Origin: a virus
Length of the DNA stretch: 26,882 nt
Virus record (IMG/VR): IMGVR_UViG_3300043172_000315
Span: 1 to 26,882 of that record
Reading direction: 5' to 3' (one strand)
Positions within the stretch are counted from its first letter, which is position 1. Each line of letters opens with the position of its first letter. The translations under genes and the position numbers were made by a program. Below the pieces are notes generated by a model that had not been told where the DNA came from, ran no database searches, and worked only from the letters and a program-made list of their open reading frames with translations. Shown in pieces: positions 8,306 through 16,845 of the stretch.

Positions 8306-9682
8306 ATGACAATGTATTCCAACGCGAAGGGCATAAAAGAAGCCAAAGAAGCTGCTGGTGGTATGCAGTATGCATCCTCAGCAGGCTTTGAAGCCGTCGC
8401 AGCCCAGACAGCTAGGAACCAAGCTTCCGAGGACGCCAAGTCAGAGGTCTTCAACCTCCTAGGTCAAGCGGGCACCTACGGCCCCGGATCTGAGAGCGGT
8501 GTGGGCTGGGAGAACCTCACCAACGTAGACGATCCCAGCTCCATCTATGACACCTCAGGGCTGGGGCTCTCACAACCTGACCAGAACCTCAAGCAGGGTA
8601 TGTCCTATTCCACAGGGAGGAAGGGTCTCCTAGGTACAGCTAGGACAGGTATCCTAGACCCCAAGGCGTACGCATCTGAGGTCTCTAAGTCTGCCTCCTT
8701 CCGCACCCAGAGCAAGCAGGTGGCTGAGGCAGAGCAACTCCTCAACCAAGAAGGCCCTGCCTGGGATGAGCTGAGTGGCGGCGTTCATGGGGCGATAGGT
8801 GAGGGTTCAGCTATACAGTTAAGGGACACCTTGAGACAGCTCAGGAACAACGCCGCCAAGGGGGGTGGTGCTCGCCGCGCTTCGATGAACGAGATGAACA
8901 CCATCCTGGCTCAGGAGAGAGCGCAGCGCACGCGTGTAGAGAACACATGGAAGGCTAACCTTTCTTTGTTCGACACGGTAAGAAAGAATGCAGACAGGGT
9001 ACAGGCAGGCACTAGAAACTTCATGGCTAGCCTCCCCCTAGTGAACGACCAGTTCCGAGCGGCTATGAACAAGACAGCCGACATGCAGATGAACGCAGGA
9101 GGGATGCTCGCCAACGTGCTACAGAATTCCTACGCAGTCAAGCAGTCCCAGCAGGCCGTGAACTTCGGTGAGAATCTGGCTGAGGGTCTGATCGGTGCTG
9201 TTGCTTCGATGATCCCCTACGTAGGCGCGATCCTCGGACCCGCCATCAAGGAGGCTGGGGCAGGAGGTGGGTACGGTGGCTTTTCGTCTGGTGTTGACGC
9301 GGCGGGGAATCCGTACGCGAATTCTGGAGTTGCATCCTCTGGCGCTGGCGCAACTAGTGGTCCCTCCGCTGGCATCGTAGGCATAGGTGAGGGTGGTGGT
9401 GGGAATGGACAGCTGAGTACTGGTCAGATATCAGCAGGGTACAACGCCGTGACCAATACAATAGGCAGCTGGTCTGACGTACGCATGAAGGAAAACATCA
9501 CACCCGTAGGCACAGAGAAGGGCTTCAACATCTACGAATTCAACTACCTGGGAGGTACGCAACGGTACCAAGGAGTACTCGCGCACGAAGTTTATGAAAC
9601 ACACCCCGAAGCAGTAGGAGAACGTGAAGGTTTCCTGACCGTTAACTACGACATGCTGGGTATTAAAATGAGGACCGTATAA
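8306..9682 (+). CDS. Internal virion/ejection-type protein with C-terminal S74 intramolecular chaperone domain (paralogue A)
   Basis: The 458-residue product has an Ala/Gly/Gln-rich helical body (about 10-290), a hydrophobic segment (about 291-318, GLIGAVASMIPYVGAILGP), a Gly/Ser linker, and a C-terminal domain (about 388-458) of the peptidase S74 / endosialidase chaperone type. The self-cleavage pair is visible: Ser390 in SDVRMKEN with Lys395 five residues on, the spacing known from endosialidase (Ser911/Lys916). Cleavage before Asp391 would release about 68 residues. Residues about 80-300 match the next gene product closely, including GLGLSQPDQ, GLLGTARTGILDP and SYAVKQS. The body plus position suggest a T7 gp14-like ejection protein; the S74 domain is more common on fibres. 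AAGGAAG stands seven bases before the ATG. Confidence 0.72.
   Translation: MTMYSNAKGIKEAKEAAGGMQYASSAGFEAVAAQTARNQASEDAKSEVFNLLGQAGTYGPGSESGVGWENLTNVDDPSSIYDTSGLGLSQPDQNLKQGMSYSTGRKGLLGTARTGILDPKAYASEVSKSASFRTQSKQVAEAEQLLNQEGPAWDELSGGVHGAIGEGSAIQLRDTLRQLRNNAAKGGGARRASMNEMNTILAQERAQRTRVENTWKANLSLFDTVRKNADRVQAGTRNFMASLPLVNDQFRAAMNKTADMQMNAGGMLANVLQNSYAVKQSQQAVNFGENLAEGLIGAVASMIPYVGAILGPAIKEAGAGGGYGGFSSGVDAAGNPYANSGVASSGAGATSGPSAGIVGIGEGGGGNGQLSTGQISAGYNAVTNTIGSWSDVRMKENITPVGTEKGFNIYEFNYLGGTQRYQGVLAHEVYETHPEAVGEREGFLTVNYDMLGIKMRTV
8547..8700 (+). repeat. Diverged direct repeat, copy 1 (with 9917-10070)
   Basis: The DNA coding for DTSGLGLSQPDQ and GLLGTARTGILDP is shared with the next gene, with long identical runs (for example GGGCTCTCACAACCTGACCA). 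Together with a second shared stretch near 9128/10512 this shows that the two genes arose by tandem duplication. Confidence 0.7.
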
Positions 9683-10866
9683 TGGCAGAACCCACAAACT
9701 CTGGAGTACTCTCCAACAGGAAGGGCGTACGAGAAGCCAAAGAAACTGCGGGTGCTATGCAGTACGCAGGTACTTCTGGCATGGAAGCCGCCGCTGCATA
9801 CCAAGCACAGCTGATGGCAGCTGAGATGGCACAGATGCAGGTCCAAGGCATGCTTGGAGCCCCTGGCACCTACGGCGCAGCAGCTGGTACAGGACAACCC
9901 GGCTCTGTTACTGGTGTCATGGATACCTCAGGGCTAGGGCTCTCACAACCTGACCAGGGTCTAGCCCAAGGACTCAACTACTCAACCGGAAAGAAGGGCC
10001 TCCTAGGCACAGCGCGCACGGGTATCCTTGACCCGGAGGCATACGCTGCATCGCTATCTAACTCCGCTTCGTTCCGAATTCAAAGTAAATTGACAGCAGA
10101 AGCCGAGCAGATGGCGAACCGGGAGGGTGAGCTGTACGAGAAGCTTGAGAACTCTATCATGGGTGTTATCAGTGAGGGTGCGGCCGAACAACTCAAACAT
10201 GCGATGCGCGAAGCACGTAACCAAGCTGCTAAAGGTACTACCGGAGCTAAAGGAGCGAGGCGCGCAGCGTTCCAGAACGCCAGAGAGATCAACATCATAG
10301 AAAACTCCATGAGAACTAAGATCCAGATGGCTTGGGAGAAGGCCGCCGAGTTCCAACAGATGATGTGGGCACAAGTTGATAACGTGCAGGCGGGTAACCG
10401 AGAGTTTCTAGCCAACCTCCCCTTGACCAACAGAGCGTTCTTGGATGCAGTAGGGGAGTCGGCCAAGATGCAGATGGAAGCGGGCTTGATGTCAGCAAAG
10501 ATTACACAAGCCTCCTATGCAGTCAAGCAGTCCATGCAGCCTGTCAACTTCGGTGTTGGATTTGCTGAGGGTCTGATCGGTATGGCGACCAGCTGGGGAA
10601 CAGGACAAGCAGGCCAGTTCGCTGCGGATCCCGAGGGGTATACACAAAGAGCGGCTGAAGGGCTCAGAGCTGGCACGGAGTATGCGAAGGGCTTGCTCGG
10701 AGGAGATGTAAAGGATGCGGAGGGTAATCCAACCGGAGCTACCTACCAAGATCCACTACAAGGCCCCGCTACACCTACGGGCATGGGTCCGATTGATACT
10801 TATAATGAAGGCGCAATGGGATCCGCTTGGAGTAGCATTCTAGGCTGGGCAGGAGGAAACAAATAA
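9682..10866 (+). CDS. Internal virion/ejection-type protein, paralogue B without S74 domain
   Basis: The 394-residue product is a paralogue of the preceding one: same opening (SNRKGVREAKETAGAMQYA against SNAKGIKEAKEAAGGMQYA), same GLGLSQPDQ and GLLGTARTGILDP blocks, same SYAVKQS near residue 280 and same hydrophobic helix (FAEGLIGMATSW). After about residue 310 similarity stops; the end is Gly/Pro/Thr-rich and has no S74 domain. It carries more Met and Glu in its helical middle (about 130-260). It is likely a second ejection protein that assembles with the first or replaces it in part of the complex. The gene is coupled by TAATG at both ends. Function is inferred from context and composition, as internal virion proteins diverge quickly. 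Confidence 0.7.
   Translation: MAEPTNSGVLSNRKGVREAKETAGAMQYAGTSGMEAAAAYQAQLMAAEMAQMQVQGMLGAPGTYGAAAGTGQPGSVTGVMDTSGLGLSQPDQGLAQGLNYSTGKKGLLGTARTGILDPEAYAASLSNSASFRIQSKLTAEAEQMANREGELYEKLENSIMGVISEGAAEQLKHAMREARNQAAKGTTGAKGARRAAFQNAREINIIENSMRTKIQMAWEKAAEFQQMMWAQVDNVQAGNREFLANLPLTNRAFLDAVGESAKMQMEAGLMSAKITQASYAVKQSMQPVNFGVGFAEGLIGMATSWGTGQAGQFAADPEGYTQRAAEGLRAGTEYAKGLLGGDVKDAEGNPTGATYQDPLQGPATPTGMGPIDTYNEGAMGSAWSSILGWAGGNK
9917..10070 (+). repeat. Diverged direct repeat, copy 2 (with 8547-8700)
   Basis: Partner of the 8547 stretch, coding for the same protein blocks in paralogue B. Differences are mostly at third codon positions, which points to selection on the protein since duplication. Confidence 0.7.
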
Positions 10867-12488
10867 TGGCAAAACCGAGAACTCCAGTGGGACAATTTGA
10901 TCCGACAGGCTATGAAGCAGAAGCAGAAGCCGAGGCGGATGCACCTACGACGACAAATACGGGAGCACCTATACCTGTACCGTCGCCGCAATCCCTAACC
11001 CCGGAACGGCCTGAGATAATTGCTGGCCCCTTGGCTAGGGGGTTGCAAAGCGCTCTCATCGGTCAGGCATTTGAGTCCTTCGGCAAAGCCTTCAACGGTG
11101 GTGGGTACACCCCAGTAGGGCAAGCAGTACAGCCGACGCCAGGGATGGCGAACTGGCGCAATGCAGGCCAACAGGTGCAGAAAGCACTGGAGGCACGCTG
11201 GTACCAAGCAGAGTTGAAGAACTTCCGCAACGCAGAGCTGAAGGAGATGCAGACCAACATGCAAGGGCTCATCGAAGAGTCCAAGTTTCACAACAAAGAG
11301 CTGAACCGGGGGCGGTGGCACGAAGCTGGCCCCGAAGGAGAAGTAACTATACTAGATCTGAGCACAGAAGAGGGTCGTCTACAACAGGTAGAGCTGCGAG
11401 GGCAGCTGCAAGCAGACATGATCAACCGCGTTGGGGAGATGCAGATCGCCCTTGGTAACGCTGCGGCTGAGAAGTACCGAATGAACCCCCTCATCAACAA
11501 GATGGTCGCGGATCTGTACAAGCACACCTCCAATTCCTTGGTGACACAGTTCAACCCGCAAGCAGCACAGAAGACAGCTGAATCAATGTCTGGCCTACGT
11601 GTGGACGAGGCTAAGATCCGCCAGATGGACGCACAAGGCAGGGCATCTGACGCTCAGGCCAAGGCTGCGGGTACCAAGGACCCCACGGGCCTCCGTGCTG
11701 CGTACGACCAAGGTGGTGCTGGCAGGCTGGATGAGTTCATCAACGGCACTGATTCAGGCAACTCTCTGTGGATGCAAAACAGAGATAGGTATGATGAAAG
11801 AGTCAAGCAAGACTTCTACCGGAAGTGGCGCGCGACGAAGGGTAAGAAGGTCACGGTCAACGCGCAGGCGAAGATGGAAGCTGACTTCGACAAGAATCAG
11901 GATCGTCTTACCAAGTTGGGACAGTATCATTGGATCAAGGACACGTTGGGGGAGGAGGTTGCGAACGAGTTCTCTAAGGCGAACCCTGGTTACGGCCCCG
12001 AGGATGAGGGTCCGGTAGATTTCGCTGTCAAGGGTGCTGTGGAACCGAAGGCTGCGAAGCAGAAGGCCGAGAAGTTCGCAGGCATCGCACTGGACAAATA
12101 CGCCGAGTGGATGGCCGAGCAAGATCCGGAGGAGGCAGGCTTCGAAGATGGCGTCGATTTCATCATGAAGGAGTGGTTGCCTGCGGCTCTCGCTGGTACG
12201 CTTGATCCCACGGTTGAGGTACATGCTGAGTATATCTCTGACAACCTCACCGCCGGTGAGACTAAGGCGACAGCTGAGTACAGGGCTCTTGTACGCTCAA
12301 AGATCCTGGCTCAACTAGAATCTAAGGCAGGCTCTGGTAAGGGTGGCAAGGGGCTGAAGGAGCACCAGAAGGCTCCCAAAGCACCGCGCGGCCCCAAGGG
12401 TGGGCTAACTAGGGCTGTCAAGGGTTTGTTCGGTGACGATACTTACTCTGAAGAGGCACCTCCGCAACCGTCCGAACCTACAATCTAA
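10866..12488 (+). CDS. Internal virion protein (T7 gp15-like position)
   Basis: I recognise no named domain. The 540-residue product is hydrophilic and mostly helical, with an acidic Ala/Glu repeat early on (EAEAEAEADAP, about 18-28), a Pro-rich stretch to residue 50, then long Gln/Ala/Lys helices (about 90-330) that look coiled-coil in part. The C-terminus is Gly/Lys/Pro-rich (KGGKGLKEHQKAPKAP near 495-510) and ends acidic. Its place between a gp14-like pair and a 1211-residue protein mirrors T7 genes 14-15-16, so it is probably the middle component of the DNA-ejection complex. Start overlaps the previous stop (TAATG). Confidence in a virion role is fair; the exact part is inferred. Confidence 0.65.
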   Translation: MAKPRTPVGQFDPTGYEAEAEAEADAPTTTNTGAPIPVPSPQSLTPERPEIIAGPLARGLQSALIGQAFESFGKAFNGGGYTPVGQAVQPTPGMANWRNAGQQVQKALEARWYQAELKNFRNAELKEMQTNMQGLIEESKFHNKELNRGRWHEAGPEGEVTILDLSTEEGRLQQVELRGQLQADMINRVGEMQIALGNAAAEKYRMNPLINKMVADLYKHTSNSLVTQFNPQAAQKTAESMSGLRVDEAKIRQMDAQGRASDAQAKAAGTKDPTGLRAAYDQGGAGRLDEFINGTDSGNSLWMQNRDRYDERVKQDFYRKWRATKGKKVTVNAQAKMEADFDKNQDRLTKLGQYHWIKDTLGEEVANEFSKANPGYGPEDEGPVDFAVKGAVEPKAAKQKAEKFAGIALDKYAEWMAEQDPEEAGFEDGVDFIMKEWLPAALAGTLDPTVEVHAEYISDNLTAGETKATAEYRALVRSKILAQLESKAGSGKGGKGLKEHQKAPKAPRGPKGGLTRAVKGLFGDDTYSEEAPPQPSEPTI

Positions 12489-12497
12489 GAGGTAATT

Positions 12498-15400
12498 ATG
12501 GGTCTGTTTTCCCAAGACGACAATGAGTCTGAAGGTCTGTTCACCGAGGGTGGCACGGAACGTAGCACGAACTACGCCAAGGGCAAGGGCAAGAAGTCCA
12601 AGCCCGAGTTCAAGGACACCGAGCTGTCCGCTAAAGGCTTGCAGTTCACACAGACTTCCGTGAATATCCTAAAAGGTAAGGAACCTCAAAGGAAACAAGC
12701 CTTCGGTGCTGATGGTGAGTCTCTGTTCTCAATGGACGAGCCGCCTAAGACCATCGAGATGGACGCCGTTATCTCCCGCATCCCTGATGAGGACAAGTCC
12801 AGCATCGCTTCCAACACTATGGAATTCCTGTTCGGGCCTGAGCTGGGGCTGATCGGGGTTGCACATGACGCCGAAGGTTGGTCATGGTCTGTTGACAACA
12901 TGCAGCAGCAGTGGTCTGAGAACCCGCTGTGGGTCAACGCCCTCGCCACTACCTCCCTGGTAGGGGCTCTCCTACTGCCCTCCGCTATGGCTGTGCGCTC
13001 CTCCATGAAGGTTGGAAAGCTCGCAGGCAAGGCGGGTAGACTCGCCAACGAAGCAGACGAGATCGCCAAGTGGCATACGAAGGGGTTGATCGCCGACCAG
13101 AACGTGAAGGCGTACTCCCAGCTAGGTGGAGACTACGAGAAGACAGTCCAGATCCTACGCAAGCAGGAGGTTTCCCTTGACCGCTATACTGCCATGAAGA
13201 CCCGTGCCCAGCGGGCGCAGAACGGTGAGCTAACCTGGGGTAGCCCTGTCGAGAAGATACAGCATGAGTTCGACAAGCGCTTCGCTCAGACGTACAACAA
13301 CATGATTGGGAAGGCAGGCAACGGCGACATCAAGGGTCAGTTCCATGCGAACCATGAAGCACTGTGGAAGAACGACACCATCGGTACCATCCTAGGTGAC
13401 ATGCCCGATGAGGCCGCAGGCCCTGCCATCTACGCCTACCTTATGGCGAAGAACGGCCACGTACCTGCCGAGGGTGCCAAGAAGTTCGGTAAGCTGTCCG
13501 AAACAGACAGGATCTGGGCCGACTTCTACTTTGAGAATGCGTCGAAGCAGCAGCTCAAGATGATGGAAGACGGGTTCATTACCCCCGAGACCTACAAAGC
13601 CGTCGGTGCCATGCATCTCCCGGCTCAGAACATAGGTTCTATCGACCCCATGATGGACGTTGGGCGAATCCAGATGGTACCTGTCAGCACCCTCAAGAAG
13701 CGGAAGGGTGTGGCTGGTATCGTAGAGCATACTGAAGAGCGCACAGGCCTCGGTCGGCTATTCGGTAAGACTAAGACCACATACAAGCCCGAGGGTGAGT
13801 TTGAGTACGTGGCTGTGAAGATGGACGCGCGACCCAGGCTGGACAGCACCACGCTACTGCACCGCTCAGGTACCAACGATGAGATCTACGACCGCTTGAT
13901 GAGTGGTCAGCTGATTACGGATCCGGCCGATGTCTCGACAAGAGGATTCATGCTGGACGGGTTGCTACACACCAACTTCAAGCTCGTACGTGACCTCGCC
14001 ATGGACAACAACTACATCGCCAGCGCTGCGGACATAGCAGCGTGGGGCGGCAACGCTAAGAAGGCAGCGAAGGCTGGCTTTGTACGCCTGGACTACGCAG
14101 GGGACGGCGCAGCTGCTACCTTGCGCCGCATGATCGCCAAGAAGAGTGGTCAACCTGAGCAGGAGCTGCCTTGGATCCGGAAGGCTGTCTTCGATGACAT
14201 CTTCGGTGAGAACGGCATGATGGCCCAGACCACCAGTGCTGGCGGCGACATGATGGACGTGATGACTACCATCTACAAGACGATGAAGACGGCTGGTAAC
14301 ATCCCCACCCACCTTCAGAACCTCACAGGTAATATGATCTTCCTCAGCCAAGCAGGCTTCAACCCCGTGGCCCCGCAGAACGTGGCGCTCATGGGCAAGC
14401 TTACCAGCACCTTCAATACCATCGCAGACATCAACCGCGCAGGCCAGAAGGCAGGTATCAAGGGGCGGAGCCTCTTCGATCCCAAGTCTGGCATGCTCAA
14501 AGGCGTGGACCTGGGCAAGATCAAGGTACGCGGCAAGACATTCGACATGAACGAAGAGATGTTCGATCCGATCATGAGAGACTTGATCGAGGAGTCGGCG
14601 TTTGAAAGTGTCGAGGGTTCCGGTCACCTAGAGAGGATCTTGGGTAGATTACGTGAAGATCAGCACTCGACAAAGGCTATGATTAAGCTGTATATGAAGG
14701 GTAAGAACGCAGCCCAGCTGGGCGGCAAGGCACCTTGGTTCGACAAGCTGACCAAGGCGTACCTCGGAGAGGACATGGTGCCCAAGATGGCGTACTTCAT
14801 GGACCTTAGAGGGCAGGGGTTGTCCCGTCAGGCAGCGGCCACTGAGGTGGCTAGACGCCTGCCTATGTACGGTACGGTTGGCTCAGCGATTAAGAGTACC
14901 CGTAAGTTTGCGTTCCCGTGGGCCACCTTCCCTGCTGAGGCCATGCGTATCACTAAGAACAACATCCAAGACCACCCGCTCCGCATGATGCCGTGGCTGA
15001 AGGCACCGCAGTTGATGCAGTCTATCTTCAGTGGTATGGGTTACGCCGAGGATCCGACGGGTGTAGCGGAGGCCAAGAGGCAGCTCCCCACCTGGGCACA
15101 GACACCCGAGACCGTGATAGCAGAAGGAGGCGCCAGTGGGCTCTTCGGCGGTGGTATGACAGGTGCTATCGTAGGCGGTGCTATCGGTGCCGCAGTCTCT
15201 AGAACTGCTGGCGGTGCATACGCAGGCATGGCGGCAGGTGCAGCCCTAGCTGGCACGGCGGTAGCGTTGACCACAAGTGAGGAGCACGACAAAGAGATAC
15301 GCGGTGCGATCATGAACTTCCTACCCCACTCCACCTTCATGCTGGCTTCCAACTCGATTGACTTCGGCGGGGAATACCTGCCTTTCAAGGACATCCGGGG

Positions 15401-16133
15401 TGCTATTGAGCAGACCCCTGCTGAGCCGCTGGCTATTCTCAAGCCTCTCGTTTCTGCCTTCTCTGGTGAGACCCCCCAAGGTGAGCCTGTAGGTAGTGGT
15501 ACCCTAGGCAGTGGTGTAGCCAAGTCCCTAGCGGGCATGCTAGGTTTCCTAGCACCCCCGCTGTTGCAGAAGTACGGCATGAAGCTGACCACCCCCGACG
15601 TACCCATCTGGGGAGACCCGACAGGTATGACCAATATGTCCCGGTTCCTTACGGACACGGGGCAGGCTGTTGATCCCATGACAGGGCGACCGGGGAGTAT
15701 GGGCCAGGACTTCTTGCTTAACAACTTCGGTGCCTGGAAATCGTACGCCGCTAGTGGGGCACAGCAGCTGGCAAACGAGGCGAGGGCTGACAGCCACTTG
15801 GAAACGATCCGGAACAACCTCACGAAGAACCTCAAGTACCACCTTGAGAATCAGAATGAGAAGGACGTGGTCAGTATCCTCAGCAACGTGCAGGCTACCT
15901 TCGCCAACCAGTACGTGTATGACCCGCTGCTTGCACAGAACAAGTACACTGAGTGGCTGGAGCGGCACGCTGAGACTATTGGTAGGCACCCGAAGCTCAG
16001 GGCCTGGAGTGCAGAAGAGCTGATCGCTAGGCTGCAAGAAGCTGGGGAGCTGGCAGGGTATGCCCGAAGCCATGCCCGCACCAAGCTACTTGAGGCACTA
16101 AGGAATGAGATAATGCTAAAGGGGGGTGGTTGA
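12498..16133 (+). CDS. Large internal virion/ejection protein (T7 gp16-like size) with hydrophobic and glycine-zipper segments
   Basis: At 1211 residues this is the largest gene on the strand and close to T7 gp16 (1318). The N-terminus is acidic and disordered. A hydrophobic segment lies at about 144-168 (ATTSLVGALLLPSAMAV). A long glycine-zipper stretch at about 877-930 (GGGMTGAIVGGAIGAAV, then GMAAGAALAGTAVAL) is of the kind found in membrane-inserting proteins. Between them is a helical body of about 700 residues. I see no lytic transglycosylase motif, unlike T7 gp16. Probable role: cross the inner membrane and form a channel for the genome during ejection. The start has AAGAGGT six bases upstream, the only gap (nine bases) in this part of the operon. 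It ends in TGATG with the next gene. Confidence 0.68.
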   Translation: MGLFSQDDNESEGLFTEGGTERSTNYAKGKGKKSKPEFKDTELSAKGLQFTQTSVNILKGKEPQRKQAFGADGESLFSMDEPPKTIEMDAVISRIPDEDKSSIASNTMEFLFGPELGLIGVAHDAEGWSWSVDNMQQQWSENPLWVNALATTSLVGALLLPSAMAVRSSMKVGKLAGKAGRLANEADEIAKWHTKGLIADQNVKAYSQLGGDYEKTVQILRKQEVSLDRYTAMKTRAQRAQNGELTWGSPVEKIQHEFDKRFAQTYNNMIGKAGNGDIKGQFHANHEALWKNDTIGTILGDMPDEAAGPAIYAYLMAKNGHVPAEGAKKFGKLSETDRIWADFYFENASKQQLKMMEDGFITPETYKAVGAMHLPAQNIGSIDPMMDVGRIQMVPVSTLKKRKGVAGIVEHTEERTGLGRLFGKTKTTYKPEGEFEYVAVKMDARPRLDSTTLLHRSGTNDEIYDRLMSGQLITDPADVSTRGFMLDGLLHTNFKLVRDLAMDNNYIASAADIAAWGGNAKKAAKAGFVRLDYAGDGAAATLRRMIAKKSGQPEQELPWIRKAVFDDIFGENGMMAQTTSAGGDMMDVMTTIYKTMKTAGNIPTHLQNLTGNMIFLSQAGFNPVAPQNVALMGKLTSTFNTIADINRAGQKAGIKGRSLFDPKSGMLKGVDLGKIKVRGKTFDMNEEMFDPIMRDLIEESAFESVEGSGHLERILGRLREDQHSTKAMIKLYMKGKNAAQLGGKAPWFDKLTKAYLGEDMVPKMAYFMDLRGQGLSRQAAATEVARRLPMYGTVGSAIKSTRKFAFPWATFPAEAMRITKNNIQDHPLRMMPWLKAPQLMQSIFSGMGYAEDPTGVAEAKRQLPTWAQTPETVIAEGGASGLFGGGMTGAIVGGAIGAAVSRTAGGAYAGMAAGAALAGTAVALTTSEEHDKEIRGAIMNFLPHSTFMLASNSIDFGGEYLPFKDIRGAIEQTPAEPLAILKPLVSAFSGETPQGEPVGSGTLGSGVAKSLAGMLGFLAPPLLQKYGMKLTTPDVPIWGDPTGMTNMSRFLTDTGQAVDPMTGRPGSMGQDFLLNNFGAWKSYAASGAQQLANEARADSHLETIRNNLTKNLKYHLENQNEKDVVSILSNVQATFANQYVYDPLLAQNKYTEWLERHAETIGRHPKLRAWSAEELIARLQEAGELAGYARSHARTKLLEALRNEIMLKGGG

Positions 16134-16474
16134 TGTTTCATAGGTTGGCAGCATGCGCGTTTGCGTTGATTATGGTATTGGCGATTCTGTTTCTGGTAGC
16201 GCTCCGGAGTGATGGCGCTGACTTCGACGGCGACTGGCTGTTGGAAGACCTGACGTGCGGTGAGCTGCGTGAGGCTTACGGCTTCGGTAGCGTGATGCTA
16301 GACCAGATTATCTACGCACACGACCAGTGCATGGACTATGCCCAGTCACCTGCTGATGCTGGCTTCGGTAGGCTACACTGCGAGTTGATCGAGAAGGAAG
16401 GCAAGTTCGTGCAAGGGATGGTCAACGACATCGTTGATGTGTTCAACGCTAAGCCAGAATGTACTAACCCATGA
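16133..16474 (+). CDS. Small exported or membrane-anchored four-cysteine protein 1
   Basis: The product has 113 residues from the ATG that overlaps the previous stop (TGATG). An N-terminal hydrophobic segment (about 5-24, AFALIMVLAILFLVAL) after a short basic start should act as signal or anchor, so the rest would face the periplasm. The soluble part has cysteines at 42, 66, 83 and 110. The gaps (23 and 16 residues between the first three) are identical to those in the next gene product, and the fourth lies 26 against 24 residues on. Two disulphide bonds in a small helical fold are likely. Placement at the end of the late operon would suit superinfection exclusion, an envelope role or lysis support; none can be shown. 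I know no named family for it. Confidence 0.7.
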   Translation: MFHRLAACAFALIMVLAILFLVALRSDGADFDGDWLLEDLTCGELREAYGFGSVMLDQIIYAHDQCMDYAQSPADAGFGRLHCELIEKEGKFVQGMVNDIVDVFNAKPECTNP

Positions 16475-16845
16475 AGATCATGCTCGCTATAGTTATAGTG
16501 ATCATCCTGCTCATGGCTGCTGCCGCTGCGTCCAAGCCGGGTAACCCAGTAGACGAGACCGACCCTGATCTAGTGAGAAGCTACCTCGCCATGCCGTGTG
16601 ATGGCCTCGATGAGTTGTATTCCTTCCTGTATGACGGGATGAAACACATGACAGCCCACTACAAAGACTGCATCAATAGGGCAGAAAACGACTCCGACTT
16701 TAAATACGGGTATCTCAAGTGCTACTATATTAAACTGGAATGGGATTTGCTGGACAAGCACGCGTTGGCTGTCGAGAGGTCGTGGGACCTTATGTGTGAC
16801 GACTGGGGCAATCGGAAAGAACGCGAGTACAATATAGACTTCTAG
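16471..16845 (+). CDS. Small exported four-cysteine protein 2
   Basis: The 124-residue product starts in an ATGA overlap with its neighbour. A strong signal sequence (MKIMLAIVIVIILLMAAAAA, likely cut before SKPG) is followed by a soluble domain with cysteines at 43, 67, 84 and 109. Spacing equals that of the preceding protein for the first three, and aligned positions such as C-x2-L-x2-Y/xY and G-x-L-x-C are kept, so the two are diverged paralogues. It is richer in aromatic and charged residues than its partner (KCYYIKLEWDLLDKH). Its stop TAG lies in the CTAG that also holds the stop of the opposing gene. Function unknown; a periplasmic location is the firmest inference. Confidence 0.7.
   Translation: MKIMLAIVIVIILLMAAAAASKPGNPVDETDPDLVRSYLAMPCDGLDELYSFLYDGMKHMTAHYKDCINRAENDSDFKYGYLKCYYIKLEWDLLDKHALAVERSWDLMCDDWGNRKEREYNIDF
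16842..16845. other. CTAG shared by two convergent stop codons
   Basis: The plus-strand four-cysteine gene ends with TAG at 16843-16845 and the minus-strand zinc-ribbon gene with TAG at 16844-16842. The palindrome CTAG serves both. There is no space for a terminator between the opposing operons, and I see no hairpin plus T-run close by on either side. Confidence 0.9.

Noticed and set aside
13965-15835. Minus-strand frames of 220 and 264 codons opposite the large ejection protein
   Set aside because: Low-complexity shadow translations (His/Leu-rich, Pro/Ser/Ala-rich) of a well-supported plus-strand gene.
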